The notes under the pieces: generated by a model
What the model was told of the DNA's origin: nothing
What the model saw: only the letters and a program-made list of their open reading frames with translations
The model's database searches: none
Position numbers and translations under genes: made by a program
NCBI GenBank assembly: GCA_023146135.1
Contig: JAGLCR010000008.1
Coordinates: 1-57,218 of the forward strand
DNA from: Bacteroidales bacterium
GTDB taxonomy: Bacteria; Bacteroidota; Bacteroidia; Bacteroidales; UBA1556
Direction: 5' to 3'
Length of the DNA: 57,218 nucleotides
Part shown: one piece after another, positions 1 to 7,173 of the stretch
Position numbering within the stretch: position 1 is the stretch's first letter
How the letters are laid out: each line of letters starts with the position of its first letter

Positions 1-110
1 AGTTTAGATGCGTTTGCCCTACTATTGCTATCAACAGCAGGGTCAATATCGCATAAAGCACCTCCTACGCTATAAATAACTATACAGATTTGCCCTTTCC
101 ACAGGAGCAT
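1..110 (-). CDS. Possible 5' end of a leftward ORF cut by the window edge
   Basis: An ATG at 108-110 on the minus strand opens a frame that stays open for about 36 codons to the window edge. I recognise no domain in it. No TAnnTTTG box is obvious upstream, and the composition gives no strong coding signal. It would be divergent to the heptose operon. It could equally be a chance open frame in an intergenic region. Confidence 0.2.
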   Translation of the reverse strand, partial: MLLWKGQICIVIYSVGGALCDIDPAVDSNSRANASK

Positions 111-146
111 AATTATTAAATTTTTAAGCTCAAACTATAAATTATG

Positions 147-154
147 TACTTTTG
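147..154 (+). promoter_or_regulatory. Bacteroidota -7 box for the heptose operon
   Basis: The sequence TACTTTTG matches the TAnnTTTG -7 consensus of the Bacteroidota primary sigma factor. It lies about 20 bases upstream of the gmhA start, so the leader would be very short. No convincing TTTG -33 element lies at the usual 19-base spacing. Confidence 0.55.
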
Positions 155-174
155 CTTCACACAAATCGAAAACT

Positions 175-747
175 ATGGATATCAAAAGAATAATTACTGA
201 TTCGATTTCAGTAAAACAAACTATAGCTCAAGACAAGCAATTACTTAAAACTGTGGAAGATACAACCAACGCAGTGGTAAATACTTATAATAATCAAGGA
301 GCAGTATATTTTTGCGGCAATGGTGGTAGTGCTGCTGATGCACAGCATATAGCTGCCGAGCTTTCTGGTCGTTTTTACTACGATCGTGATCCGCTTTTTG
401 CGGAGGCTTTACATGTAAACACCTCTTATCTTACGGCAGTTGCCAACGATTATTCCTATGATGAGGTTTACGCACGCTTAATAAAAGCAAAAGGTCGTAA
501 AGGTGATATTCTGTTTGGCATTTCCACTTCTGGAAATTCTGAGAATATTATTCGTGCTTTTAAAGTAGCTCGTGCACAAGGGGTTATTTGTATTGCCATG
601 ACGGGGGAAACAGGAGGAAAAATGAAAGAATATGCTGATTATTTAATCAATGTACCTTCTAAAGACACACCACGAATTCAAGAGTCGCATATTATGCTTG
701 GTCATATTATTTGCGAATTTGTAGAATCTCAACTATTCCCTCGATGA
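175..747 (+). CDS. gmhA: Phosphoheptose isomerase (sedoheptulose 7-phosphate isomerase)
   Basis: This cytosolic isomerase converts sedoheptulose 7-phosphate to D-glycero-D-manno-heptose 7-phosphate, the first step toward activated heptose for LPS or surface glycans. The 190-residue protein is a single SIS domain, normal length for GmhA. The phosphosugar loop CGNGGSAADAQH is at residues 47-58 and ISTSGNSEN at 116-123. The metal/catalytic set known from E. coli GmhA is present as H58, E62, Q169 and H177. The next gene starts inside the stop codon (ATGA overlap at 744-747), so the two are translationally coupled. The three overlapping heptose genes form one operon from the promoter near 150. Function is assigned from family motifs and the neighbours. 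Confidence 0.93.
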   Translation: MDIKRIITDSISVKQTIAQDKQLLKTVEDTTNAVVNTYNNQGAVYFCGNGGSAADAQHIAAELSGRFYYDRDPLFAEALHVNTSYLTAVANDYSYDEVYARLIKAKGRKGDILFGISTSGNSENIIRAFKVARAQGVICIAMTGETGGKMKEYADYLINVPSKDTPRIQESHIMLGHIICEFVESQLFPR

Positions 748-1451
748 TAAAGCAAGCCATCGTTTTGGCAGGTGGTTTTGGCACACGACTACAAGCAGTG
801 GTTCAGGATGTTCCCAAACCTATGGCATCAATAAATGACCGCCCATTCCTCGACTATCAACTCAATTATTTGAAATCGTTTGGGATTAATCACATCATCT
901 TCTCAGTAGGCTATAAACATGAGCATATCAGCAATTATTTTGGAAATGATTTTTGTGGAATGCAAATTGATTATGCCGTTGAAGAAACACCCTTAGGAAC
1001 AGGTGGTGGAATTCTAAATGCTTTTCAATATGTAAATAATGGTGCCGCTTTAGTAGTAAATGGTGATACCATGTTTGAAGTAAATATTAAAGATTTTTTT
1101 CAAAAACATAAAGATTCAAAAGCCTCTATTAGCCTAGCTCTTCGTGAAATAGACGATGTGAGTCGATACGGTATTGTAGAAACGAGTGATAATCATCGTA
1201 TTATTGGCTTTGCCGAAAAAGGTGAAAAATCGGGTCATGGTCTAATCAATGGAGGGGTATATTTAATTGAAAAAGATTTTTTTGAACAGAATAATTTCAA
1301 GCAAAAATTCTCCATGGAGAAAGATGGATTTGAAAAGTTTTATAATAAACAGAATTTCTTTGGCTTCCCATATCAATCCTATTTTTTAGATATCGGTATT
1401 CCTGAAGATTACAAAAAAGCACAAGATGAGTTTAGCGAATTGGGATATTAA
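744..1451 (+). CDS. hddC: Heptose-1-phosphate nucleotidyltransferase (HddC-like guanylyltransferase)
   Basis: This is a 235-residue sugar-nucleotide transferase, likely making GDP- (or ADP-) D-glycero-D-manno-heptose. The pyrophosphorylase signature LAGGFGTRL is at residues 8-16. It is followed by the VPKPM lysine motif near residue 25, a GTGGG loop near 95 and the metal-binding NGD near 107. An in-frame codon at 711 would add eleven residues inside gmhA. I prefer ATG 744, which overlaps the gmhA stop by four bases and begins right before the conserved strand. Position between gmhA and gmhB supports heptose rather than glucose or mannose as substrate. The GDP specificity is inferred from the usual order of the GDP-heptose pathway in Bacteroidota. 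A dedicated heptose kinase (HddA) is not visible here. Confidence 0.82.
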   Translation: MIKQAIVLAGGFGTRLQAVVQDVPKPMASINDRPFLDYQLNYLKSFGINHIIFSVGYKHEHISNYFGNDFCGMQIDYAVEETPLGTGGGILNAFQYVNNGAALVVNGDTMFEVNIKDFFQKHKDSKASISLALREIDDVSRYGIVETSDNHRIIGFAEKGEKSGHGLINGGVYLIEKDFFEQNNFKQKFSMEKDGFEKFYNKQNFFGFPYQSYFLDIGIPEDYKKAQDEFSELGY

Positions 1452-1983
1452 AAAGGATATTGCTCAAGGAGATTGGGCACTCTTTTTGGATCGTGATGGA
1501 GTAATTAATCGACGCATAGTGGCCGATTATGTAAAGCGTTGGGAAGATTTTGAGTTTCTACCAGGCGTATTGGAATCCTTTCCTGTTTTTGCCAAGTATT
1601 TTAAACATATTTTTATCATAACCAATCAGCAAGGTGTTGGTAAAGGAATGATGACTGCCATGGACTTGGAAAAAATTCACCGCCAGATGAAGCAGGAAAT
1701 TGAAAATACCCCTTGTAAAATTAATGGGATATATTTTTGCCCATCATTGGCTGCTGAGAATAGCCCTCGCCGAAAACCAAATCCAGGCATGGCACTAGAG
1801 GCAAAGTCAGATTTTCCTAATGTTGATTTAGCAAAATCTATTATGGTTGGTGATTCTCCCTCAGATATTGAGTTTGGAATTAATGCAGGTATGCAGACCA
1901 TTTTTATTGGCGACAGGAAACTTCTTTTTCCCACTAACGCACGATTTTCAAGCCTATCAGAATTTGCGAAAAGCTTAAAATAA
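1426..1983 (+). CDS. gmhB: D-glycero-D-manno-heptose 1,7-bisphosphate phosphatase (HAD family)
   Basis: This HAD-superfamily phosphatase removes the C7 phosphate from heptose 1,7-bisphosphate before nucleotide transfer. The 185-residue protein has motif I DRDGVIN (nucleophile D22, acid/base D24), motif II ITNQQG at 65-70, the lysine region RRKPNPG at 115-121 and motif IV GDSPSD at 142-147. Length and motif order fit GmhB and the related histidinol-phosphatase group. E. coli GmhB has a zinc knuckle CxH...CxC between motifs II and III. Here only C105 remains in that stretch, so the zinc site appears lost. The start overlaps the end of the upstream gene by 26 bases, a strong sign of coupling. 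Confidence 0.88.
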   Translation: MSLANWDIKKDIAQGDWALFLDRDGVINRRIVADYVKRWEDFEFLPGVLESFPVFAKYFKHIFIITNQQGVGKGMMTAMDLEKIHRQMKQEIENTPCKINGIYFCPSLAAENSPRRKPNPGMALEAKSDFPNVDLAKSIMVGDSPSDIEFGINAGMQTIFIGDRKLLFPTNARFSSLSEFAKSLK

Positions 1984-2086
1984 CAGGCAACATAGTTTGA
2001 TTTTTCTAGGCACAGCAAAAAATCATATCAAAATTTATATGACCACTAAAAAATAAAAGGGACTAATAATATTCTTTACAATTCGT

Positions 2087-2094
2087 TATCTTTG
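2087..2094 (+). promoter_or_regulatory. -7 promoter box upstream of the MORN_2 gene
   Basis: TATCTTTG is a perfect TAnnTTTG box followed by a C-rich initiator-like stretch. The predicted start of transcription is near 2100, about 25 bases before the ATG at 2125. It separates the MORN_2-mnmA-apt group from the heptose operon. Confidence 0.65.
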
Positions 2095-2124
2095 CACTCC
2101 TAATAATCACAAAAATAAAACAAC

Positions 2125-2892
2125 ATGCGAGTTTTATCTCTTATAATTTTTAGTCTACTATTTAACCTTTCATCATTTGCCCAATCGAATGTAAATAAAA
2201 AAGACGACCAAGGACGAAAAACAGGTAAATGGCTTGACTATCATCCCAATGGAAAGAAACGCTATGAAGGAAATTTCCGTGAGGGTTATGAGATTGGAAC
2301 CTTCAAGTTTTGGAATGGAAATGGCCAATTAATCTCCGAACTACTCTATTCGCAAAAAGGGGAAAATGCTACTGCTCGAATATTCTATAGCGGAGGAGTG
2401 GTAAAGGCTGAAGGTAATTACCATAAAAGAAAAAAAGATGGTGTTTGGAAATATTACTCCAAGAGTCCACATGTTCTCAAAAAAGAAGAATCATATAAGA
2501 ATGGCCAGAAAGACGGTGCCTGGCGCATATATTTCCGAAGTGGAAAATTAACATCTGAGTTGTACTGGAAAGATGATAAGCGACATGGCAGTTGGAACGA
2601 TTTTTTTGAGAATGGCGATCCCCATGTGGAGGCATTATTTGAAAACGGCGCCTTACAAGGAAATTATGTGGTCTATTATATTGGAAACATTGTGGCCAAG
2701 GAAGGTGAGTATGTGAAAGGCAAAATGAATGGAATTTGGTTTTTTTACAATATAAAGTCTGAATTAATACGAAAAGAACGCTATGACCATGGATTTTTAC
2801 AACAGCTGGCGGTATTTGAAAATGGTAAATTAATAGAAAAGAAAAATCATACTCGAACAGAATTTGACAAAGACTTTTATGAAGGACAATAA
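2125..2892 (+). CDS. Secreted MORN_2 (YwqK-like) repeat protein
   Basis: A signal peptide (residues 1-19, ending SSFAQ) precedes about nine repeats of the form GxxxGxWxxYxxNGKxxxEGxY. These are MORN_2 repeats, as in proteins annotated YwqK family antitoxin. They run through the whole mature chain, for example TGKWLDYHPNGKKRYEG near residue 35 and KDGVWKYY near 106. MORN_2 proteins form beta-hairpin ladders. Their biochemical role in Bacteroidota is not established, and the antitoxin label transfers poorly. The last 14 bases overlap mnmA, so translation may be coupled. There is no T9SS sorting domain or lipobox, so a periplasmic location is likely. A second MORN_2 protein is encoded at 14545-15312. 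Confidence 0.85.
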   Translation: MRVLSLIIFSLLFNLSSFAQSNVNKKDDQGRKTGKWLDYHPNGKKRYEGNFREGYEIGTFKFWNGNGQLISELLYSQKGENATARIFYSGGVVKAEGNYHKRKKDGVWKYYSKSPHVLKKEESYKNGQKDGAWRIYFRSGKLTSELYWKDDKRHGSWNDFFENGDPHVEALFENGALQGNYVVYYIGNIVAKEGEYVKGKMNGIWFFYNIKSELIRKERYDHGFLQQLAVFENGKLIEKKNHTRTEFDKDFYEGQ

Positions 2893-3973
2893 AAGAGTAT
2901 TGATGGCAATGAGTGGCGGAATTGATAGTTCTATCGCTGCCTTATTATTGCTCGAACAAGGATATGAATTGGTAGGAATAACCATGAAAACATGGGACTA
3001 CTCTACCTCAGGTGGAAGCAGTAAAGAAACTGGATGCTGCAGCTTAGACTCTATCAACGACGCTCGGCATTTAGCAGTAAGTAAAGGTTTTCCTCATTAC
3101 GTAGTCGATATTCGTGGAGAGTTTGAAGATAAGATTGTCAGCAATTTTGTTAGCGAATACATTGTGGGTAATACTCCTAATCCTTGTATTCTTTGCAATA
3201 CCTATATTAAATGGGAAGCTTTACTAAAAAGAGCTGATGAATTAGACTGTAAGTATATTGCTACAGGGCATTATGCACAAATGAAAGAGCTTAATGGCCG
3301 TCATTATGTTACCAAAGGAATTGATGGAGGTAAAGACCAATCCTATGTGCTTTGGGGCGTAAGCCAAGAGAATTTGGCACGTACACTCTTTCCCTTAGGC
3401 GATTATCATAAACCTGAAATACGTGAAATGGCACGAAATCAAGGCTTTGTAAATCTCGCTAATAAACGAGAGAGTTATGAAATTTGTTTTATTCCAGATA
3501 ATGATTATCGTGGTTTTTTGAAACGACAAGTAGAAGGCTTGGAAGAAAAAGTTGCTGATGGCGAATTTGTACTTAAAGATGGGACTGTTGTAGGAAAACA
3601 TAAGGGTTACCCATTTTATACCATCGGTCAGCGACGTGGACTTGAAGTTGCTTTTGGTGAACCGTATTATGTAAATGCTATTGATGCGAAGAATAATAGA
3701 ATCGTAATAGGACCCCGTAAAGACTTGAACTCTAATAAAATGATGGTGGGACGGCTCAATTGGCAAAAATATGATCATATTGAGGACGGAATGGAAGTAA
3801 GTGTGCAAATACGCCACCATGACCCCGGGGCTCCTGCCAAATTGTATAATGATGGCAACGAAATAAGAGTTGAATTTATGGACAATGTTTCCGCAGTTAC
3901 ACCAGGTCAATCAGCCGTTTTCTTTGAGGGTGATGATGTTATAGCTGGGGGATTTATTAACAGGAAATTATAA
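2879..3973 (+). CDS. mnmA: tRNA-specific 2-thiouridylase MnmA
   Basis: MnmA uses ATP and a persulfide relay to make 2-thiouridine at wobble U34 of tRNA-Lys, -Glu and -Gln. The PP-loop SGGIDSS is at residues 12-18. The nucleophilic C103 in the NPC motif and the persulfide C203 in EICF are both present, as are the conserved ATGHYA and GKDQSYVL blocks. Length (364 residues) is normal. An upstream in-frame ATG at 2864 would add MTKTF. I prefer 2879 because it starts right before the core strand and reduces overlap with the upstream gene. The sulfur donor could be a cysteine desulfurase, but the one in this window (32380-33513) is distant and of a different subtype. Confidence 0.94.
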   Translation: MKDNKRVLMAMSGGIDSSIAALLLLEQGYELVGITMKTWDYSTSGGSSKETGCCSLDSINDARHLAVSKGFPHYVVDIRGEFEDKIVSNFVSEYIVGNTPNPCILCNTYIKWEALLKRADELDCKYIATGHYAQMKELNGRHYVTKGIDGGKDQSYVLWGVSQENLARTLFPLGDYHKPEIREMARNQGFVNLANKRESYEICFIPDNDYRGFLKRQVEGLEEKVADGEFVLKDGTVVGKHKGYPFYTIGQRRGLEVAFGEPYYVNAIDAKNNRIVIGPRKDLNSNKMMVGRLNWQKYDHIEDGMEVSVQIRHHDPGAPAKLYNDGNEIRVEFMDNVSAVTPGQSAVFFEGDDVIAGGFINRKL

Positions 3974-3983
3974 TACCAAAAAT

Positions 3984-4520
3984 ATGAAGAAAGAAATAAC
4001 ACTACAAGATTTTATCAAGTCCATACGCGATGTCCCCAATTTCCCTAAACAAGGAATTGTTTTTAAAGATATTACCACTGCATTAAAAGATGCTGATGTA
4101 TTGCATTTTATCGTAGATAGTTTATATGAACAATATAAGGATAAAGGAATCACAAAGGTAGTTGGTATCGAATCAAGAGGGTTTATTATTGGCAGTATAT
4201 TGGCCTATAAATTAAATGCTGGATTTATATTGATGCGCAAACCGGGTAAGCTTCCTGCCGATGCTTATCATGAGGAATATGCTTTGGAATATGGTACAGA
4301 TACTTTGGAAATTCACAAGGATGCCCTTGATAAAGATGATGTGGTTTTATTACACGACGACTTGCTAGCCACAGGAGGTAGCGCCACCGCTGCACTAAAC
4401 CTAATTCGTAAAACAGGTGCTAACAATATTTTGGTTAATTTTCTTATTGAACTGCGTTTTTTGAATGGATTAAAAAAACTAGAAGCCAAAGAAGTGTCTT
4501 CTTTAGTAAGCTTTGAATAG
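3984..4520 (+). CDS. apt: Adenine phosphoribosyltransferase
   Basis: APRT converts adenine plus PRPP to AMP in purine salvage. The 178-residue protein shows the type I phosphoribosyltransferase fold. It has the N-terminal FPKQGIVFKDIT block (residues 20-31), the IESRGFI substrate loop near 60, the RKPGKLP loop near 85 and the PRPP motif VVLLHDDLLATGGSATA at 121-137. It starts 10 bases after mnmA with no terminator between, so it is likely cotranscribed. The PRPP motif has HDDLLATGG where VDDLLATGG is usual; the acidic pair and glycines are kept, so activity is expected. Confidence 0.93.
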   Translation: MKKEITLQDFIKSIRDVPNFPKQGIVFKDITTALKDADVLHFIVDSLYEQYKDKGITKVVGIESRGFIIGSILAYKLNAGFILMRKPGKLPADAYHEEYALEYGTDTLEIHKDALDKDDVVLLHDDLLATGGSATAALNLIRKTGANNILVNFLIELRFLNGLKKLEAKEVSSLVSFE

Positions 4521-4705
4521 CAGCTCATTAATCCAATAAGGTATTGCAAGAATCGTACAAACCATCATAATCAATCCATTTTGAAGATTGACTAATCGCC
4601 TATATTAAACCTGTTTATTACCGATAATGAACCATCCAATACAGTCAAAATACACAATTGCATAAATACGTTTCGAATACTTTCTAATCAAATATTCCTT
4701 TTTTA

Positions 4706-4737
4706 AGATATTTTAATATCTATCATATGTAGATATT
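4706..4737. promoter_or_regulatory. Three-half-site operator for the adjacent ArsR regulator
   Basis: A perfect inverted repeat AATATCTA-N7-TAGATATT lies at 4715-4722 and 4730-4737. A third half-site AGATATT at 4706-4712 forms a second inverted pair with the middle one. The block ends three bases before the -7 box at 4741, so a bound dimer would block RNA polymerase. The arm length and spacing suit a winged-helix ArsR dimer. Autoregulation is inferred from position. Confidence 0.65.
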
Positions 4738-4740
4738 TAG

Positions 4741-4748
4741 TAATTTTG
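4741..4748 (+). promoter_or_regulatory. -7 promoter box of the ArsR gene
   Basis: TAATTTTG is a perfect TAnnTTTG box 26 bases upstream of the ATG at 4775. It lies directly beside the inverted-repeat operator. Confidence 0.65.
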
Positions 4749-4774
4749 CTGCTTAATAAATAAACCATTGTATT

Positions 4775-5074
4775 ATGCACATTGAATTAGATGCTGAAAA
4801 GCTAGAAGAAGTTGCTTCAAAACTTAGAGCAGTAGCCCATCCCATGCGAGTTGCAATTATCGCCATGTTGGATAAAAACAAACAAATGAATGTGACCGAG
4901 ATATATAAAACTCTTAAGATTGAGCAGGCAACTGCTTCACATCATTTAAATATTTTAAAATCAAAAGGGGTTTTACGTTCACGACGTGATGGTAAGCAAA
5001 CTTTTTACTCAATTAAACAAGACTCAATAATTCGTATTGTTGATTGTGTAAGTCGTTGCGAAACATCTAACTAA
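4775..5074 (+). CDS. ArsR-family winged-helix transcriptional regulator
   Basis: This 99-residue DNA-binding protein is a single ArsR winged-helix domain. It has VAHPMRVAII (residues 20-29), the recognition helix region IEQATASHHLNILKSKGVL (49-67) and the wing RDGKQTFYSI (71-80). The metal-sensing CxC motif of true arsenic or cadmium sensors is absent. The only cysteines are C91 and C95 in the last helix, which could make a thiol- or metal-responsive pair, but this is speculation. The gene sits beside a clean inverted repeat likely to be its own operator. Downstream is fbp in the same direction about 95 bases away; whether fbp is a target is unknown. Confidence 0.88.
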   Translation: MHIELDAEKLEEVASKLRAVAHPMRVAIIAMLDKNKQMNVTEIYKTLKIEQATASHHLNILKSKGVLRSRRDGKQTFYSIKQDSIIRIVDCVSRCETSN

Positions 5075-5169
5075 AAGATATTCAAGCATACTATTTCTCA
5101 TTTTTATGTAATGCCAATATTATTTGGTAGCTATGAGTGTATGCAACTATTTTTCTTTTATTCATTCCT

Positions 5170-7167
5170 ATGAATTATAAACGTAAGCTAAAAGAAATTC
5201 CTGCGGAAGAAATCCATGCTAACCTAAAGTTTCTTCAACTTTTATCGAAGCAGCACGGAAGCATTGAATCGGCAAGTACTGAGATCATCAACTTGGAAGC
5301 AATATTAAATTTGCCCAAAGGAACGGAGCATTTTGTTTCCGATATACATGCCGAATACGATACTTTCAAGCATATTTTGAGTAATGCATCAGGTGTTGTT
5401 CGTCGTAGAATTGACGAGATATATCAAGAAAAATTGACGGCTAAAGAAAAACAAGGTTTGGCGAGCCTGATTTATTATCCTCGCGAAAAATTGGATCTTA
5501 TTTCTACTCGCGAAGTGAAAATAGAAGAGTGGTATAAGGTAAATCTAAAGCGTTTAATAGAAGTTTCACGAGTAGTAAGTTCAAAATACACTCGCTCCAA
5601 AGTAAGAAAATCTCTTCCTAAAGATTTCCAATATATTATCGATGAATTACTGAATGTAAATGAAAATTTACCCAATAAGGAGGCTTACTTTACTGCTATT
5701 ATCAAAACTATCATCGACATTGATAGGTCTCGTGATTTTGTAATAGCATTGAGTCAGTTGATACAACGCCTAGCAATTGATCGATTGCATATTGTAGGCG
5801 ATATCTACGACCGGGGTCCTGCTGCTGATAAAGTAATAGACGAATTGATGATGCACCATTCAGTGGATATACAATGGGGAAACCATGATGTAATATGGAT
5901 GGGTGCTGCTGCTGGAAGCCTGGCTTATATTGCTATCGTATTGCGTATTAGCGCTAGATATGACAACTTAGACACCCTTGAAGATGGTTATGGGATAAAT
6001 ATATTACCATTGGTGACATTTGCCATGGAAAAATATTCGGACGACCCCTGTGAAGTCTTTACTCCTAAAGCTGGTTTAGAAAGTCTTTCAGAATACGATT
6101 TACGAATTATTAAACAGGTGCATAAAGCCATCTCAGTAATTCAATTTAAGCTCGAAGGACAAGTTATTAAACGAAATCCTCAATTTGATATGGATAATCG
6201 TTTATTATTGGATAAAATGGATTTGGAAAAAGGTAGTGTAATTATTGATGGAAAAAAGCATGCGCTAAGCTGTACAAATTTCCCTACTATTGATCCTAAC
6301 GACCCCTATAAATTAAGCTCCGATGAAAAGGAGCTAATGGCAAAATTAAAACGCTCGTTTCTTAAAAGCGAAAAACTACAACGACATATTAATTTTATTT
6401 ACTCTCAAGGTAGTATGTATTTGCCATACAACGGATTATTACTATTTCATGGAGCAATCCCGATGGATAAGCAAGGCAATTTCAAAAAGGTAGCAATTGG
6501 AGACGAACAACTCAGTGGTAAAGCCTTATTAGATAAATTTGACATTTTAGCAAGACGTGCCTACTACGAAAAAGGAAACCCAAAACAAAAAGAAAAAGAC
6601 CTCGATCAGTTCTGGTATTTATGGTGCGGACCGGAGTCACCCCTTTTTGGAAAGAAAAAGATGACCACTTTTGAACGCTATTTTGTAGCAGATAAAAATA
6701 CTCATAAGGAAGAACGCAACCCCTACTATAAACATCGTGATGAGCAGGATATCATTCAACGAATTTTACTGGAGTTTGACCTAAACCCAAAACGCGGACA
6801 TGTGGTAAATGGTCATGTGCCGGTAAAAGTTCGTAAAGGAGAGTCGCCAGTAAAAGCTGATGGACAGCTAATTGTGATTGATGGTGGGATGTCTAAGGCA
6901 TATCAAAATGTAACAGGCATTGCAGGATATACCTTAATATACAATTCCTACGGATTGGTATTAGTGGCTCATCAACCCTTCGAATCGAAACGTAAAGCTG
7001 TGGAAAGCGGACAAGATATTGTATCGCACGTAACACAACTCGACAAGGTAAAGGAACGCAAAAGAGTGGCTGACACTGATATTGGAGTGCAATTAAAACA
7101 ACAGATTTTTGATTTGAAAATACTACTAGCAGCCTATCGTATGGGTATAATTAAAGAGATTCACTAA
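5170..7167 (+). CDS. fbp: Fructose-1,6-bisphosphatase, class III
   Basis: This enzyme hydrolyses fructose 1,6-bisphosphate to fructose 6-phosphate in gluconeogenesis. At 665 residues it matches the large class III enzymes of Firmicutes and Bacteroidota and is unrelated to E. coli Fbp. The calcineurin-like phosphatase motifs are visible: SDIHAEYD at 57-64, GDIYDRG near 210-216 and WGNHDVIWMGA near 236-246. A C-terminal NGHVPVK histidine motif and VIDGGMSKAY also match. A GTG at 5137 would add eleven residues. I chose the ATG at 5170, which begins a hydrophilic leader typical of the family. The radical SAM gene follows after only 6 bases, suggesting cotranscription. Confidence 0.94.
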   Translation: MNYKRKLKEIPAEEIHANLKFLQLLSKQHGSIESASTEIINLEAILNLPKGTEHFVSDIHAEYDTFKHILSNASGVVRRRIDEIYQEKLTAKEKQGLASLIYYPREKLDLISTREVKIEEWYKVNLKRLIEVSRVVSSKYTRSKVRKSLPKDFQYIIDELLNVNENLPNKEAYFTAIIKTIIDIDRSRDFVIALSQLIQRLAIDRLHIVGDIYDRGPAADKVIDELMMHHSVDIQWGNHDVIWMGAAAGSLAYIAIVLRISARYDNLDTLEDGYGINILPLVTFAMEKYSDDPCEVFTPKAGLESLSEYDLRIIKQVHKAISVIQFKLEGQVIKRNPQFDMDNRLLLDKMDLEKGSVIIDGKKHALSCTNFPTIDPNDPYKLSSDEKELMAKLKRSFLKSEKLQRHINFIYSQGSMYLPYNGLLLFHGAIPMDKQGNFKKVAIGDEQLSGKALLDKFDILARRAYYEKGNPKQKEKDLDQFWYLWCGPESPLFGKKKMTTFERYFVADKNTHKEERNPYYKHRDEQDIIQRILLEFDLNPKRGHVVNGHVPVKVRKGESPVKADGQLIVIDGGMSKAYQNVTGIAGYTLIYNSYGLVLVAHQPFESKRKAVESGQDIVSHVTQLDKVKERKRVADTDIGVQLKQQIFDLKILLAAYRMGIIKEIH

Positions 7168-7173
7168 ATTACA

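Noticed and set aside
711-743. Upstream start of the hddC-like gene
   Set aside because: The extra eleven residues lie inside gmhA. ATG 744 gives the usual ATGA overlap and the family N-terminus.
2125-2892. Toxin-antitoxin system based on the YwqK antitoxin label
   Set aside because: The protein is exported and no toxin gene is adjacent. The overlapping gene is mnmA, a housekeeping enzyme.
3395-3910. 171-codon minus-strand frame opposite mnmA
   Set aside because: It lies entirely inside a firmly assigned gene on the other strand and has no recognisable features.
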